Assembly: GCA_963741305.1 (NCBI GenBank)
Contig: CAVUHL010000003.1
Span: forward strand, 5,518,001-5,582,000
Direction: 5' to 3'
DNA from: DATMER01 sp963741305
GTDB taxonomy: Bacteria > Acidobacteriota > Thermoanaerobaculia > Multivoradales > UBA5704
DNA: 64,000 bases
Shown here piece after piece: positions 18,612 through 27,990 of the stretch (position 1 is the first letter of the stretch; the number at the start of each line of letters is the position of its first letter). A program made the position numbers and the translations under genes. The notes below the pieces were generated by a model. The model saw nothing but the letters and a program-made list of their open reading frames with translations, did not search any database and was not told the DNA's origin.

Positions 18612-20807
18612 TCAAAGACCCCGGACGCGGAAGGGCGTGATGCTGCTCTCAGCGCCTCCATCAGGGCTGGTCAGGGTCACCCGCAGCAGGTACTCCCCGG
18701 GCGCGAGCCGGGGCGCCTGGAACGCGGCGGTCACGCGGTCGGCGCCATCCGGACCGCGGCCGTGCCGCTCGAGGAGCCGGATCTCGCCCGCTCCGGCCTC
18801 CTGGCCGTCGGCGTTCAGGATCTTCGCCTCCGCCCGCAAGTCGCCCTCCAGGAGATGGTAGCCGACCAGCGAGACCCGGGCCTCCCCGCCTGGCTCCAAC
18901 GTCGGCAGCGAGGCCGGGATGTACGGCTGCCCGGCGGCCATGAAGGGATAGGGGACCGGCTCGCCAGGCTGGGCTTCCCGGACGGTGAGCCACTTGCCGG
19001 CCTCCTCGGGGAAGAAGGCGGGCAGCAGCACGGCCTCGCCGAGCTCGGGCACCTGCACCGTCACCGACTTCATGCCGGCCGCTCCACTCGCGGCATTGCG
19101 CACCAGCACGCGGACGTTCCAGGTCCCGGGCGGGAGGTCGAGATGGCCGAAGAACTTGAGGCCGCTCTGCTGGAGCGCCGCGCCGACCTTGAGCAGCTCC
19201 AGGCTGAGGGTCTGGGAGAAGAAGTCCCGGGCCTGCCCCTCGGCGTCGAAGGCGTAGGCGTAGATCTCGACCGGCACCGACCAGCCTTCCGTGCCGGCCG
19301 TGAGCGACTTGCCATCCACTTCGATGACCACGGGCACGTAGGCCTCGCGGCCGCCGGAGGCGAACGGCGCCGCCAACACCGAGGTGGCGATGGTGCCAGC
19401 TTCCTCTCCTACTACGCCGCGGGCAGTCTGGAGAAGCTTTTCGGTGGGGCTCTGCTGGCCGAACGGGCGCGGCGCGTAGTAGCCGGGCCGGTGGACGATG
19501 CGCGTCCCCCGTGCCGCGTTCTTTAGGTCCACCCGGATCTCGTGGTAGGCGCCGTCGCGGGCGAGCCCCTCGGGTTGCAGGGCCAGCACGTAGGTGATGC
19601 TGGTGCGCCGGAGCATCTGCTCCATGGCGGCCGAGAGGTCGTTGTAATTCTCGAACAGCTCGCCGCCGGTGCCATCGGCCATGAGGAATAGGCTGTCCTT
19701 GCCGCCGGCCCACTGGGCCGCGGGGCCGGCCCCCTCCCGGAGGCCGCCGACGTCCACCGCCTGGATGACGCAGTCGGCACGCCGGAACTGCTCCAGCATG
19801 GCCTCCAGATCGTTCGCGGCCTTGGTGTTGCCGAAGCGCTTCTCCGAGTCGATCCCCCAGGTGGCGCCCGCGGTGGAGGCGGCGGCCATGTACAGCTGCT
19901 CGTCCACTTGGGTGGACCCGCCGAAGATGGCGGAATCGAAGCCTTCGGAGAAGAAGACGACGTACTTGCGGCCGTAGAGGCCGCCCATGGTCTTGGCGAG
20001 GTCCTCGAACGCCTGCGCCATGGCGGTGACCGCCCGCTCCTGGACGGCGCGGTCAGCCTGCTCGAGGTGGGTCCCAACGCCGCCCACATAGGGAGCCTCG
20101 CCACCCATGATGGCCCCCTTTATGCCCGCTTTGACGTCCGCGACCTTGTCGCCCGGGCCGCCCTCGCCGGAACCGCCACCGGGCGCGACCGAAGTCTTGG
20201 CCGCGGCTCCGATGCCCTCGTCGCCGCCGCCGCCGAAGCCGCTGCCGAGCACGAGCCGCAGGGGGTCGGCCACGCGGTCGAACATCTCGGGCTTGCCCAC
20301 GAGGCCCACGGCCTGGGCGGCCTGCCGGCGGTCCGCGGTGAAGCCGAGCAGGAGCTGCGGCCCCGCGGTGGGAAGGTAGGCGGCCACCGCGACCAGGTCC
20401 GACGGGTGAAGCCCCGCGAGCATGTCGAGGGCCGCTGCCTGCGCCTTTCCCATGCCGGCGGGAGAGGAGAAGGCCAGGTCGAAGAGGACCAGGAAGTGGC
20501 GCCGGGCCGAGATCGCTCGCGGGCTCCTCCAGGTATCGCCGGCATGGCCCGAGGCAGCAGGGGCGCCCTGGTTCAGGTCCAAGACCTCGAAGCCGGTGAC
20601 GGTCAGCTTCCGCTTGCCCTCATAGACGTCGAAGTCCCCCGCGGTCAGCCCGCGCACGGGCTCGCCGTCCCGGAGCACCTGCACCGGCACCTCGACGACC
20701 ACGACATCCTGGGAATCGGAAAACTGCGGCGGGGACTGATCCGCGACGGAGGCTGCGGCCTGAAAGACGGCCGTCAAAAGCAAAATGACAAAGAAAGAGC
20801 CACGCAC
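18612..20807 (-). CDS. VWFA-related acidobacterial secreted protein, copy 3 of 6
   Basis: 731 residues. GTG 20807 is preferred over the upstream in-frame start at 20843 because GGGAGG lies a proper distance before it and the protein then begins with a signal peptide (MRGSFFVILLLTAVFQAAAS). The metal site reads DLAFS, with the first Ser lost. A Gly-rich low-complexity stretch (FGGGGDEGIGA, then GGGSGEGGPG) interrupts the VWA region and is unique to this copy. A 75-base gap before it, the largest inside the array, might hold a promoter. Confidence 0.88.
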   Translation of the reverse strand: MRGSFFVILLLTAVFQAAASVADQSPPQFSDSQDVVVVEVPVQVLRDGEPVRGLTAGDFDVYEGKRKLTVTGFEVLDLNQGAPAASGHAGDTWRSPRAISARRHFLVLFDLAFSSPAGMGKAQAAALDMLAGLHPSDLVAVAAYLPTAGPQLLLGFTADRRQAAQAVGLVGKPEMFDRVADPLRLVLGSGFGGGGDEGIGAAAKTSVAPGGGSGEGGPGDKVADVKAGIKGAIMGGEAPYVGGVGTHLEQADRAVQERAVTAMAQAFEDLAKTMGGLYGRKYVVFFSEGFDSAIFGGSTQVDEQLYMAAASTAGATWGIDSEKRFGNTKAANDLEAMLEQFRRADCVIQAVDVGGLREGAGPAAQWAGGKDSLFLMADGTGGELFENYNDLSAAMEQMLRRTSITYVLALQPEGLARDGAYHEIRVDLKNAARGTRIVHRPGYYAPRPFGQQSPTEKLLQTARGVVGEEAGTIATSVLAAPFASGGREAYVPVVIEVDGKSLTAGTEGWSVPVEIYAYAFDAEGQARDFFSQTLSLELLKVGAALQQSGLKFFGHLDLPPGTWNVRVLVRNAASGAAGMKSVTVQVPELGEAVLLPAFFPEEAGKWLTVREAQPGEPVPYPFMAAGQPYIPASLPTLEPGGEARVSLVGYHLLEGDLRAEAKILNADGQEAGAGEIRLLERHGRGPDGADRVTAAFQAPRLAPGEYLLRVTLTSPDGGAESSITPFRVRGL

Positions 20808-20882
20808 AGGACACCTCCCGGCAAAAGAGCCCCCCTTTGTCACTTCCCTCAGATCGACTTCAGGACCCTAGTTTAACTCAGT

Positions 20883-23009
20883 CTACCTCTTCCCGATTAT
20901 GAAGGGTGTCGCGCTGGTCCCCAGGGTTACCCCGGCGCCGGTCAGCGTGACTTGCAGCAGGTACTCCCCCGGCGCCAGCTTCGGCGGCCGGAAGGTCCCC
21001 TTCAGGCGGTCGGGCGTGCCGCGCTCCCGCTCGAGCACCTGGACGTCGGCGGGGCCGATCTCCTGGCCGTCCGCTGACAGCACCTGGCAGCGGACCTCGA
21101 CCTCGCCGCCGCCGAGGTTGTAGCCGACCAGGGAGACCGCGGCCAGCTCGCCCAGAGGAAGAACCGGCTTGGAGGCGGGGATGTACGGCTGGTCCCTCTG
21201 CATGAACGGGTACGGGGCCGGTTTCTCTCCCGCGGGAACGGCCTCGCGGGCCATGAGCCAGCGCCCCGGCGCCTCGGGGAAGAAGGGCGGCAGCAGCACC
21301 GGCGATGCCTGGGCCGAGTCCGGCACCTCCAGCGCAGTCACCCGCAGGCCGTAGGAGCCGGTGGCGCCGTTGCGCACCAGCACCCGGAGCGAATAGCTGC
21401 CGGGCGGCAGGTCCAGGTGGCCGAAGAACTTGAGGCCGCTCTGCTTGAGCACGGGCTCCACCTTGGCGAGGTCGAGCCCCAGCGTCTGCGTCAGGTAGTC
21501 GGGGATGGCGCCCGCGGAGTCGAAGGCGTAGACGTAGATCTCGGCCGGCAGCGTGCCCGCCGGGCTGCCTTCCATCAGGGACGTGCCGTCCACCTCGATC
21601 ACCACGGGGACGTAGGCGGAGTCGGAGCCGGAGAGCCGGAAGGGCGCGGCCAGCACCGACACTCCGAGCGGCCCGGCTTCCTCGCCGCTCATCACCCGGC
21701 TGCTCGCCTCCAGCAACCGCTCGAAGGGGTTGCGCTCGGTGAACGGCCGCGGCGCATAGAAGCCGGGCCGGTGGACCACCTTCATCCCCTTGGGGTCCTT
21801 CAGCTCGACGCGCAGCTTGTGGTAGGCCCCGTCGAGCTTGAGCTTCTCGGGCTGGAAGGCCAGGACGTAGGTGACGCTGGTCTTCTTCAGCACCTTGTCC
21901 ATGGCTGAGGACAGGTCGTTGAGGTTCTCATAGAGCTCGCCGCCGGTGCCGCGGGCCATCTGGAGCAGGCTGTCCTTGCCGCCGGTCCGGCGGTTGCCGA
22001 GCTCGGTATCGGCGTGGGCGCGCAGGCCGCCGACGTCCACCGCCTGGATGACACAGTCGGCGCGCCGGAACTCCTCCAGCATGCGCTCCACGTCGTTCAT
22101 CGTCTTCGTGTTGCCGTAGAGGTCGTCGGAGCTCACGCTCCAGAACTCGCCCGAGGCCGCGGCCGCGGCGATCTCGTCCCGCTGGGCGGTATCGGAGGTG
22201 CCCTGGAGCAGGCGGCTGTCATACCCCTCGGAGAGGTAGACCACGTGCTTGCGGCCCTGCACGCCTCCCATGACCTTGGCGAGGTCGGCGAAGGAGCGGG
22301 TCAGGGCGGTCACCGCCCGCTTCTGCGACTCCAGGTCCGACTTGCCCATGTTGTCGTTGAGCTGGTCGCTGTAGCTGATGATGATGTCCTGGGAGCCCTT
22401 GGCATAGCCCTCCGCCTCGGAGGCCATGACCGTGTCCGGGGAGGCAACCAGGCGCTCCCGGCCGATCCTCCCCGAGCGCTTGAGGACGAGGCGCAAGGGA
22501 TCGTTGCCCTCCTCCCCCGCCTCGTCGGAGAGGCTCTCCAGGGCGGTGTCGACCTGGCGGCGGTCCGAGGTGAAGCCGAGCACCAGCTTGGGCCCGGCGG
22601 AAGCGTGGTAGGTGGCCACGGCCACCAGGTCGGCCGAGTGGAGGCCGAGCACCAGGTTGCGGGCGGCTTCCCTCCCGCGCGCGACCGACTGCAGGTCGGA
22701 GAAGGAGAAGTCGAAGAGGAGGAGGAAATGGCGCCGGGCCGCCGCGGGCACGGCCGAGGCGCGGGCGGCGGTGGCCGGGGCTTCGAGGTCGACCACCTCG
22801 AAGCCGGTGATGGCCACCTTCTTCCGCCCCTCGTAGACCTCGAAGTCCGCGGCAGTGAGGCCGCGCACGGGCTCGCCATCGCGCACCACCTGCACGGGAA
22901 CCTCCACCGCGATCACCTCGGTGGTCTCGGCGAACCCCTTGTCCTGTGCCCCGACGGGTATAGCCGCCAGGGCTCCCAGAAGGATCCAGATCCCGGCCTT
23001 CCGACTCAT
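20883..23009 (-). CDS. VWFA-related acidobacterial secreted protein, copy 2 of 6
   Basis: 708 residues with a signal peptide (MSRKAGIWILLGALAAIPVG, cleavage before AQ). The metal site at about 100-104 is the intact DFSFS. The family opening VIAVEVPVQVVRDGEPVRGL and the shared SGLKFFGHLDLPPG block are present. TAGGAGG precedes the ATG, ten bases after the stop of copy 1. Together with copy 1 it is the best candidate for a metal-binding, adhesive VWA protein in the set. Confidence 0.88.
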   Translation of the reverse strand: MSRKAGIWILLGALAAIPVGAQDKGFAETTEVIAVEVPVQVVRDGEPVRGLTAADFEVYEGRKKVAITGFEVVDLEAPATAARASAVPAAARRHFLLLFDFSFSDLQSVARGREAARNLVLGLHSADLVAVATYHASAGPKLVLGFTSDRRQVDTALESLSDEAGEEGNDPLRLVLKRSGRIGRERLVASPDTVMASEAEGYAKGSQDIIISYSDQLNDNMGKSDLESQKRAVTALTRSFADLAKVMGGVQGRKHVVYLSEGYDSRLLQGTSDTAQRDEIAAAAASGEFWSVSSDDLYGNTKTMNDVERMLEEFRRADCVIQAVDVGGLRAHADTELGNRRTGGKDSLLQMARGTGGELYENLNDLSSAMDKVLKKTSVTYVLAFQPEKLKLDGAYHKLRVELKDPKGMKVVHRPGFYAPRPFTERNPFERLLEASSRVMSGEEAGPLGVSVLAAPFRLSGSDSAYVPVVIEVDGTSLMEGSPAGTLPAEIYVYAFDSAGAIPDYLTQTLGLDLAKVEPVLKQSGLKFFGHLDLPPGSYSLRVLVRNGATGSYGLRVTALEVPDSAQASPVLLPPFFPEAPGRWLMAREAVPAGEKPAPYPFMQRDQPYIPASKPVLPLGELAAVSLVGYNLGGGEVEVRCQVLSADGQEIGPADVQVLERERGTPDRLKGTFRPPKLAPGEYLLQVTLTGAGVTLGTSATPFIIGKR

Positions 23010-23019
23010 CGACCGCCTC

Positions 23020-25179
23020 CTAGCTGCCTGAACGCGCTGCCGCCGTGCCCCCCTTGACCACGAACCGGGCGGAGCTGGTGTCCGCCTGGCCCCCGGCCGA
23101 GAGGGTCACCAGCAGCGTGTACTCGCCGGGCTGCAGGTTGGGGGCCTTGAACGTGCCGACCATCCGGTCCGGTCCGGCCGCGCCGCCGCTCTCCCGCGCC
23201 TGCACCTGGATCTGGCCGGGCGCGACCTCCTTGCCGTCCGCGCCGAAGACCTGCGCCTTCACCTGCACTTCGCCGCTGCCCAGGTTGTAGCCCACCAGGG
23301 AGACCTGGGCCTCCTGGCCGGAGCCGATCACCAGCTTGGACGACGGGATGAACGGCTGGTCCTTGAGCATGAACGGGTAGGGCACTTCCTTCTGCTCGCC
23401 CCGCGGCTGCTCCCGGACCATCAGCCAGCGGCCGGGCGCCTCCGGGAAGAAGGGCGGCAGCAGCACCGGGTCCGTCTTGGCGAAGGCCGGGACTTCCAGC
23501 GGCACCACGCGCAGGCCGTGCGCGCCGGTGACGCCGTTGCGCACCAGCACCCGCACCGAGTACTTGCCCGGCGGCAGGTCGAGGTGGCCGAAGAACTTGA
23601 GGCCGCTCTGCTGCAGGACCCCCTGGACCTTGGTCAGGTCGAGGCCCATCGTCTGGGTCAGGTAGTCCTGGACGTTGCCGCCCTCGTCCATGGCATAGAC
23701 GAAGATCTCGGCCGGCAGGGTCGGGCCCTGCTTGCCGGCGAGGAGGGCGGGGCCGTCGACCTCGATCAGCACGGGCACGTAGGCGAAATCGTTGGCGCTC
23801 CGGAACGGGGCGAGCATGACCGACGCGCCGATCGGGCCGGAGTCCTCGCTGCCCATCACCTGGCTGGCCGTGGAGAACAGGCGCTCCATCGGGTTCACCT
23901 GGGCGGTGGCCGCCTGGGGCCCGTAGTAGCCCGGACGGTGGACCACCCGGCCGCTCTTGCCGTTCTTCAGCTCGACCTTCAGCTTGTGGTAGGCGCCGTC
24001 CTTCTTGACCGATTCCGGCTGCACGGCCAGCACGTAGGTGACGCTGGTCCGCGTCAGCATCTTGTCCATGGCGGTGGACAGGTCGTTGAAGTTCTCGTAG
24101 ATCTCGCCGCCGGTGCCGCGGGCCATCTGGATCAGGGCGTCCTTGCCGCGCGGGTTGGCGCCGCGCTCGCCCGGGGGACGCAGGCCGCCGATGTCCACGG
24201 CCTGGATGGAGCAGTCGGAGCGGCGGAACGCCTCGAGCATCTGCTCCACGTCGTTGCCGGCCGAGGTGTCGCCGAAGCGCTCGTCGGAGTTCACGTCCCA
24301 GATGTTGCCGGACATGGCCGATTCGCTCATCTGCGACTGGGCCTCATCGCTCGCCGTGCCGGAGACGACCGCGCTGTCGTACCCCTCGGAGAGGTAGACG
24401 ACGTACTTCCGCCCCTGCACGCCGTTCATGAGCCGGGCGAGGTCCGAGAAGGAGCGGGTGAGCGCCCTGACCTTGTTCTTGAGGACGGCCTGGTCGCCGC
24501 TGCTCATCGCCCGGTCGATGGTCTCGAGCTGCTCGAGGACCGCTTCATCGCGGCTGCTCGCGGCCAGCCCTCCGGTCGGCTGCGACCCCGTGGTCGTGGC
24601 CGCCCTGGTCTCCATCTGCCGGATCTGCTCCGACATGACCATGCGCAGCGGGTCGGGCGCGCGGTCCATGAGCTTGGGCAGGCCAAGGGTGTCCAGGGCC
24701 AGCTTGGCCTGCCGGCGGTCCGGCGTGAAGCCGAGGATGAGCTGCGGGCCGTTGGTCGTGCTGTAGGTGGCGACGGCCACCAGGTCCGTCGCATGGAGCG
24801 CGTCCACCACGTCCGCGGCCGCCTGCCGGGCCTTGATGATCGACTTGGGCTCCGAGAACGACAGGTCGAAGAGCATCAGGAAGTGGCGCCGGGCCGCGGT
24901 GGGCATCTCGGCGGCGGACCGCTGCTCGACCTCCAGGTCGAGGACCTCGAAGCCGGTGACGGGCAGCTTCTTGCGGCCCTCGGAAACCTCGAAGTCGGCA
25001 GCGGTGAGGCCGCGCACCGGCTCGCCGTCCTTGCCGATCACCTGCACCGGCACCTCGATCACGACCACGTCGGTCGTCTCGGAAAACTGGGCCGCAGCCG
25101 GCGGCGCGGACGCCAGGCCGGCGGCCAGCACCAGCAGCGCCCCCCAGGCCACCCGCCCCGATCGCATGACATCCCTCAT
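23020..25179 (-). CDS. VWFA-related acidobacterial secreted protein, copy 1 of 6
   Basis: 719 residues, first of the array. Signal peptide about 1-31 (cleavage near PPAAAQF). The metal site at about 105-109 is the intact DLSFS. An Ala/Thr-rich variable stretch (about 190-215) follows. ATG 25179 is chosen for the AAAGGA upstream and the signal peptide it gives; the frame runs open to 25260. The 84 bases upstream, after the DinB stop, contain a T-rich tract and probably the promoter of the six-gene operon. Confidence 0.88.
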   Translation of the reverse strand: MRDVMRSGRVAWGALLVLAAGLASAPPAAAQFSETTDVVVIEVPVQVIGKDGEPVRGLTAADFEVSEGRKKLPVTGFEVLDLEVEQRSAAEMPTAARRHFLMLFDLSFSEPKSIIKARQAAADVVDALHATDLVAVATYSTTNGPQLILGFTPDRRQAKLALDTLGLPKLMDRAPDPLRMVMSEQIRQMETRAATTTGSQPTGGLAASSRDEAVLEQLETIDRAMSSGDQAVLKNKVRALTRSFSDLARLMNGVQGRKYVVYLSEGYDSAVVSGTASDEAQSQMSESAMSGNIWDVNSDERFGDTSAGNDVEQMLEAFRRSDCSIQAVDIGGLRPPGERGANPRGKDALIQMARGTGGEIYENFNDLSTAMDKMLTRTSVTYVLAVQPESVKKDGAYHKLKVELKNGKSGRVVHRPGYYGPQAATAQVNPMERLFSTASQVMGSEDSGPIGASVMLAPFRSANDFAYVPVLIEVDGPALLAGKQGPTLPAEIFVYAMDEGGNVQDYLTQTMGLDLTKVQGVLQQSGLKFFGHLDLPPGKYSVRVLVRNGVTGAHGLRVVPLEVPAFAKTDPVLLPPFFPEAPGRWLMVREQPRGEQKEVPYPFMLKDQPFIPSSKLVIGSGQEAQVSLVGYNLGSGEVQVKAQVFGADGKEVAPGQIQVQARESGGAAGPDRMVGTFKAPNLQPGEYTLLVTLSAGGQADTSSARFVVKGGTAAARSGS

Positions 25180-25263
25180 GGTGAATTCCTTTCCCGGCGA
25201 AGTGCCCTCACTTGAACCTTCCCTCGAAAACATAAAAAGACCATGAGATACAGGATACACCCG

Positions 25264-25770
25264 TCAGAAGGCTTCGTCCGCCGACGGGCCGTAGATGGAC
25301 GGCACCGGCACGTCGTTGAGCCGCAGGTAGACGGAGAGCTGGCCGCGGTGGTGGATGATGTGGTTGACCACGAAGGTGCGCATGCAGGCCACGCGCGGCA
25401 TGGAGAAGATGACCTGGCCGCCGTTCTTGAACGTCCAGGGCACCATGAAGTCCTGGTCGGAGGCGGCGTCGATGGCCGCGCGGGCGCTGGCGACGTGCTC
25501 GTCGAACATCGCGAGGGCGCCCTGGGTCGTCTCGAAAGAAGGCATCTGGAAGGCCGGACCGCCGGGCGGGTTCAGGTCCAGCTCCGTGCTGGTCATGGTG
25601 ATGGTCCCCCACTGGGGGAGGAACGCGAGGTGGATGCCGAGCTTGCCCAGGGTCATGGACTTCGCGTGCGGCTGCCAGCCGGCCCGCTCCTCCGGAATGC
25701 GCTCCAGGAGCTTGCGGGTGGTCTTCATCTCGTGATCGAGCTCGGGCAGGATCGAATCCTTGATTGCCAT
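25264..25770 (-). CDS. DinB family protein (putative metal-dependent hydrolase)
   Basis: 168 residues, the usual size of the DinB/YfiT four-helix family. Candidate metal-binding histidines are in LGKLGIHLAFLPQW (about residue 48) and NHIIHHRGQLSVYLR (about 138 and 142), the family's three-His pattern. Members include thiol transferases such as bacillithiol S-transferase, but the substrate here is unknown. The gene starts immediately after the AI-2E transporter stop (zero gap), so the two are co-transcribed. Confidence 0.82.
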   Translation of the reverse strand: MAIKDSILPELDHEMKTTRKLLERIPEERAGWQPHAKSMTLGKLGIHLAFLPQWGTITMTSTELDLNPPGGPAFQMPSFETTQGALAMFDEHVASARAAIDAASDQDFMVPWTFKNGGQVIFSMPRVACMRTFVVNHIIHHRGQLSVYLRLNDVPVPSIYGPSADEAF

Positions 25771-26892
25771 TCAGGGGTCTCCAGTCTTCAGGGTTTGCGC
25801 GGGAGCAGCAGGAGCGGCCATCGATGCCAAGGTCATCGTCCCCTCCAGGTCTTCCTTGAACTCCTCGCTGTAGATGTCGAGCATGGTGAGGAAGAGCGCG
25901 GCGATCATGGGCCCGACGATGAAGCCCATGGCACCGAACATGGCGATGCCGCCCAGGGTCGAGAAGAAGACCATCAGGTCGTGCATCCCGGCCTCCTGGC
26001 CGACCAGGCGCGGGCGCATCACGTTGTCGACATTGACGATCACCAGAACCGTGACCACCAGGATGCCGAACCCCTGCGCCACATTGCCGGTCGCCATCTG
26101 GATGAAGGCCGCGGGGTAGAGCACCAGCCAGGCCCCCACCAGCGGGATGATGGAGAAGAACGTGGCCACCACTCCCCAGAGGAACGGGGAGCCGACGCCG
26201 CAGATCCAGAGCGTCAGCCCGGCCAGCGTGCCCTGCACCAGGGCGATCAGGAGCGTCCCCTTGACCGTGGCCCGGGCCACGGACGAGAAGCGGGCCGCGA
26301 TGGCGTTCTTGTACTCCCGGTCCAGGGGGATCAGGTAGCGCAGCTTGCGCAGCAGCGTCTTCCCGTCGCGGAAGAAGTAGAACATCGTAAACAGCGTCGT
26401 GAACAGGAGGATCACCCCCTGCAAAGTGCCGCGGGAGGTCTTGTTGATGACCACGGCCAGGAACGAGCCGGCGGTGCTGGCGGCATCCTGGATGCTCGCC
26501 TTCCAGTTCACCTTGTCCAGCCCCCACTGGCGGAACCAGGGGGATTTGCGGAGCTGGCCGAGCGGCCCCTCTCCCCCCTTGGCCGTGATCTCGGCGATCT
26601 TGGCCTCGGCCGTGTGGTAGACGTCGATCGCCTCCAGGGTGACCAGGTTGGCCACCCCCAGGATCGGCAGGATCACGGCGAGCAGCAGGAGCACGCAGCA
26701 GACGAAGGCGGCGATGGTCCGGCGGCCCTTGAACTTCTGCATGAACCACTCGAACATCGGGTAGAACAGCGTCGTGAAGACCGCCGCCAGCAGGACCGGC
26801 ACCACGAACATGCGGACCATGTAAAGGAAGGTCACGGTGGCGCCGAGCAGGATGGCGATGAAGAAGTAGCGGCTGAGGGTCTTCTGGTTCAT
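25771..26892 (-). CDS. AI-2E family transporter (PerM-type membrane protein)
   Basis: 373 residues with a pair of N-terminal helices (FFIAILLGATVTFLYMVRMF and the next), a soluble segment at about 75-150 and at least five further helices, the layout of the AI-2E/PerM/YdiK family. The conserved late motif NVMRPRLVGQEAGMHDLMVF is present. Members export small molecules such as autoinducer-2 or act as Na+/H+ antiporters; the substrate here is not known. It is divergent from the L,D-transpeptidase gene, sharing a 93-base control region that holds a GCGGCC..GGCCGC palindrome. Confidence 0.85.
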   Translation of the reverse strand: MNQKTLSRYFFIAILLGATVTFLYMVRMFVVPVLLAAVFTTLFYPMFEWFMQKFKGRRTIAAFVCCVLLLLAVILPILGVANLVTLEAIDVYHTAEAKIAEITAKGGEGPLGQLRKSPWFRQWGLDKVNWKASIQDAASTAGSFLAVVINKTSRGTLQGVILLFTTLFTMFYFFRDGKTLLRKLRYLIPLDREYKNAIAARFSSVARATVKGTLLIALVQGTLAGLTLWICGVGSPFLWGVVATFFSIIPLVGAWLVLYPAAFIQMATGNVAQGFGILVVTVLVIVNVDNVMRPRLVGQEAGMHDLMVFFSTLGGIAMFGAMGFIVGPMIAALFLTMLDIYSEEFKEDLEGTMTLASMAAPAAPAQTLKTGDP

Positions 26893-26985
26893 GGAACCCC
26901 TATTCTTTCACGGGATGGCCCGGCCGTTGCATCTTCACGGGGAAGCGGCCTGGTGGCCGCCCCTGAAACGACTGGAGACCCGAGA

Positions 26986-27990
26986 ATGATCCGAAGCTCG
27001 AAGATGCTGCTTGTCCTTTTCATGCTTCCCTTGGCTGTAGGAGCACGTCCCCCGATCGAGAAGGCGCAGCAGCCGGCAGAACAGCAGCAGCCCGTGGCGC
27101 CCGAAGCGCCCGCGGCCCCCCCCGTAGCACCTGGTGTCCCCATGGAGAAAGCCACGGGCCTCGACATCCAGGTCCTCCTCGACCGGGCCGGCTTCTCGCC
27201 CGGCGTGATCGACGGCAATCCGGGGCTGAACACCCGCAAGGCCCTCTCCGCCTTCCAGGAGGCCCACGACCTGCCGGTGACGGGCAAGCTCGACCCGGCG
27301 ACCTGGGAGAACCTCGCCGCCGCGGGGAAGGGCACCACCCTCCTGGAGTACGCGATCACCCAGGAAGACACGGACGGCCCGTTCGTCCAGATCCCCGAGG
27401 ACATGGTCGAGAAGGCCAAGCTCGAGGCGCTGGGCTATACCTCGCTCCTGGAGCTCCTGAGCGAGAAGTTCCACGCCACCCCCGAATTCCTCAAGAAGCT
27501 GAACCCCCAGGCCCGGTTCACCGCGGGGGAGACGGTCCGCGTGCCCAACGTCCGCGCCCAGGCGCCGGCCGCCGAGGCCGGCGACGTCCGCGTGGTAGTC
27601 TCCAAGGAGAACAGCTCACTGGTCGTGGAGCGCGGCGGCGACGTCCTCTTCTATGCCCCCGTCACCTCGGGCAGCGAGCACGATCCGCTGCCGATCGGCG
27701 ACTGGAAGGTCCAGGGCGTGGCGAAGAACCCCACATTCAACTACAACCCGGACCTGTTCTGGGATGCCGACCCCGAGCACACCAAGGCGAAGATCCCGGC
27801 CGGCCCCAACAACCCGGTCGGCAGCGTCTGGATCGACCTCAGCAAGGAACATTACGGGATCCACGGCACGCCCGAGCCGCGCACGATCGGCCGCACGCAA
27901 TCGCACGGCTGCGTGCGGCTGACCAACTGGGACGCGCTGACCGTGGCAAGCCTGGTCAAGCCAGGGACGCCCGTGCTCTTCCGGCCATGA
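26986..27990 (+). CDS. L,D-transpeptidase with peptidoglycan-binding domain
   Basis: 334 residues. Signal peptide about 1-20 (MLLVLFMLPLAVGA core), a Pro/Gln linker, a PG_binding_1 domain at about 55-115 (LLDRAGFSPGVIDGNPGLNT), a LysM-like stretch, and a YkuD catalytic domain at about 200-334 with HG and the catalytic SHGCVRL (Cys309). It would form 3-3 peptidoglycan cross-links or attach proteins in the periplasm. The frame is open for 1.7 kb upstream, but ATG 26986 follows GGAG and begins the signal peptide. It overlaps the M23 peptidase gene by four bases, pointing to joint cell-wall remodelling. Confidence 0.9.
   Translation: MIRSSKMLLVLFMLPLAVGARPPIEKAQQPAEQQQPVAPEAPAAPPVAPGVPMEKATGLDIQVLLDRAGFSPGVIDGNPGLNTRKALSAFQEAHDLPVTGKLDPATWENLAAAGKGTTLLEYAITQEDTDGPFVQIPEDMVEKAKLEALGYTSLLELLSEKFHATPEFLKKLNPQARFTAGETVRVPNVRAQAPAAEAGDVRVVVSKENSSLVVERGGDVLFYAPVTSGSEHDPLPIGDWKVQGVAKNPTFNYNPDLFWDADPEHTKAKIPAGPNNPVGSVWIDLSKEHYGIHGTPEPRTIGRTQSHGCVRLTNWDALTVASLVKPGTPVLFRP

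Noticed and set aside
11814..25215. Long open frames on the + strand opposite the VWFA array and rlmI (for example 11814-14438, 14727-16652, 23518-25215)
   Set aside because: They are shadows created by high GC and strong codon bias on the minus strand: His/Leu/Gly/Arg-rich with no recognisable domain, while the minus strand encodes clear secreted proteins.
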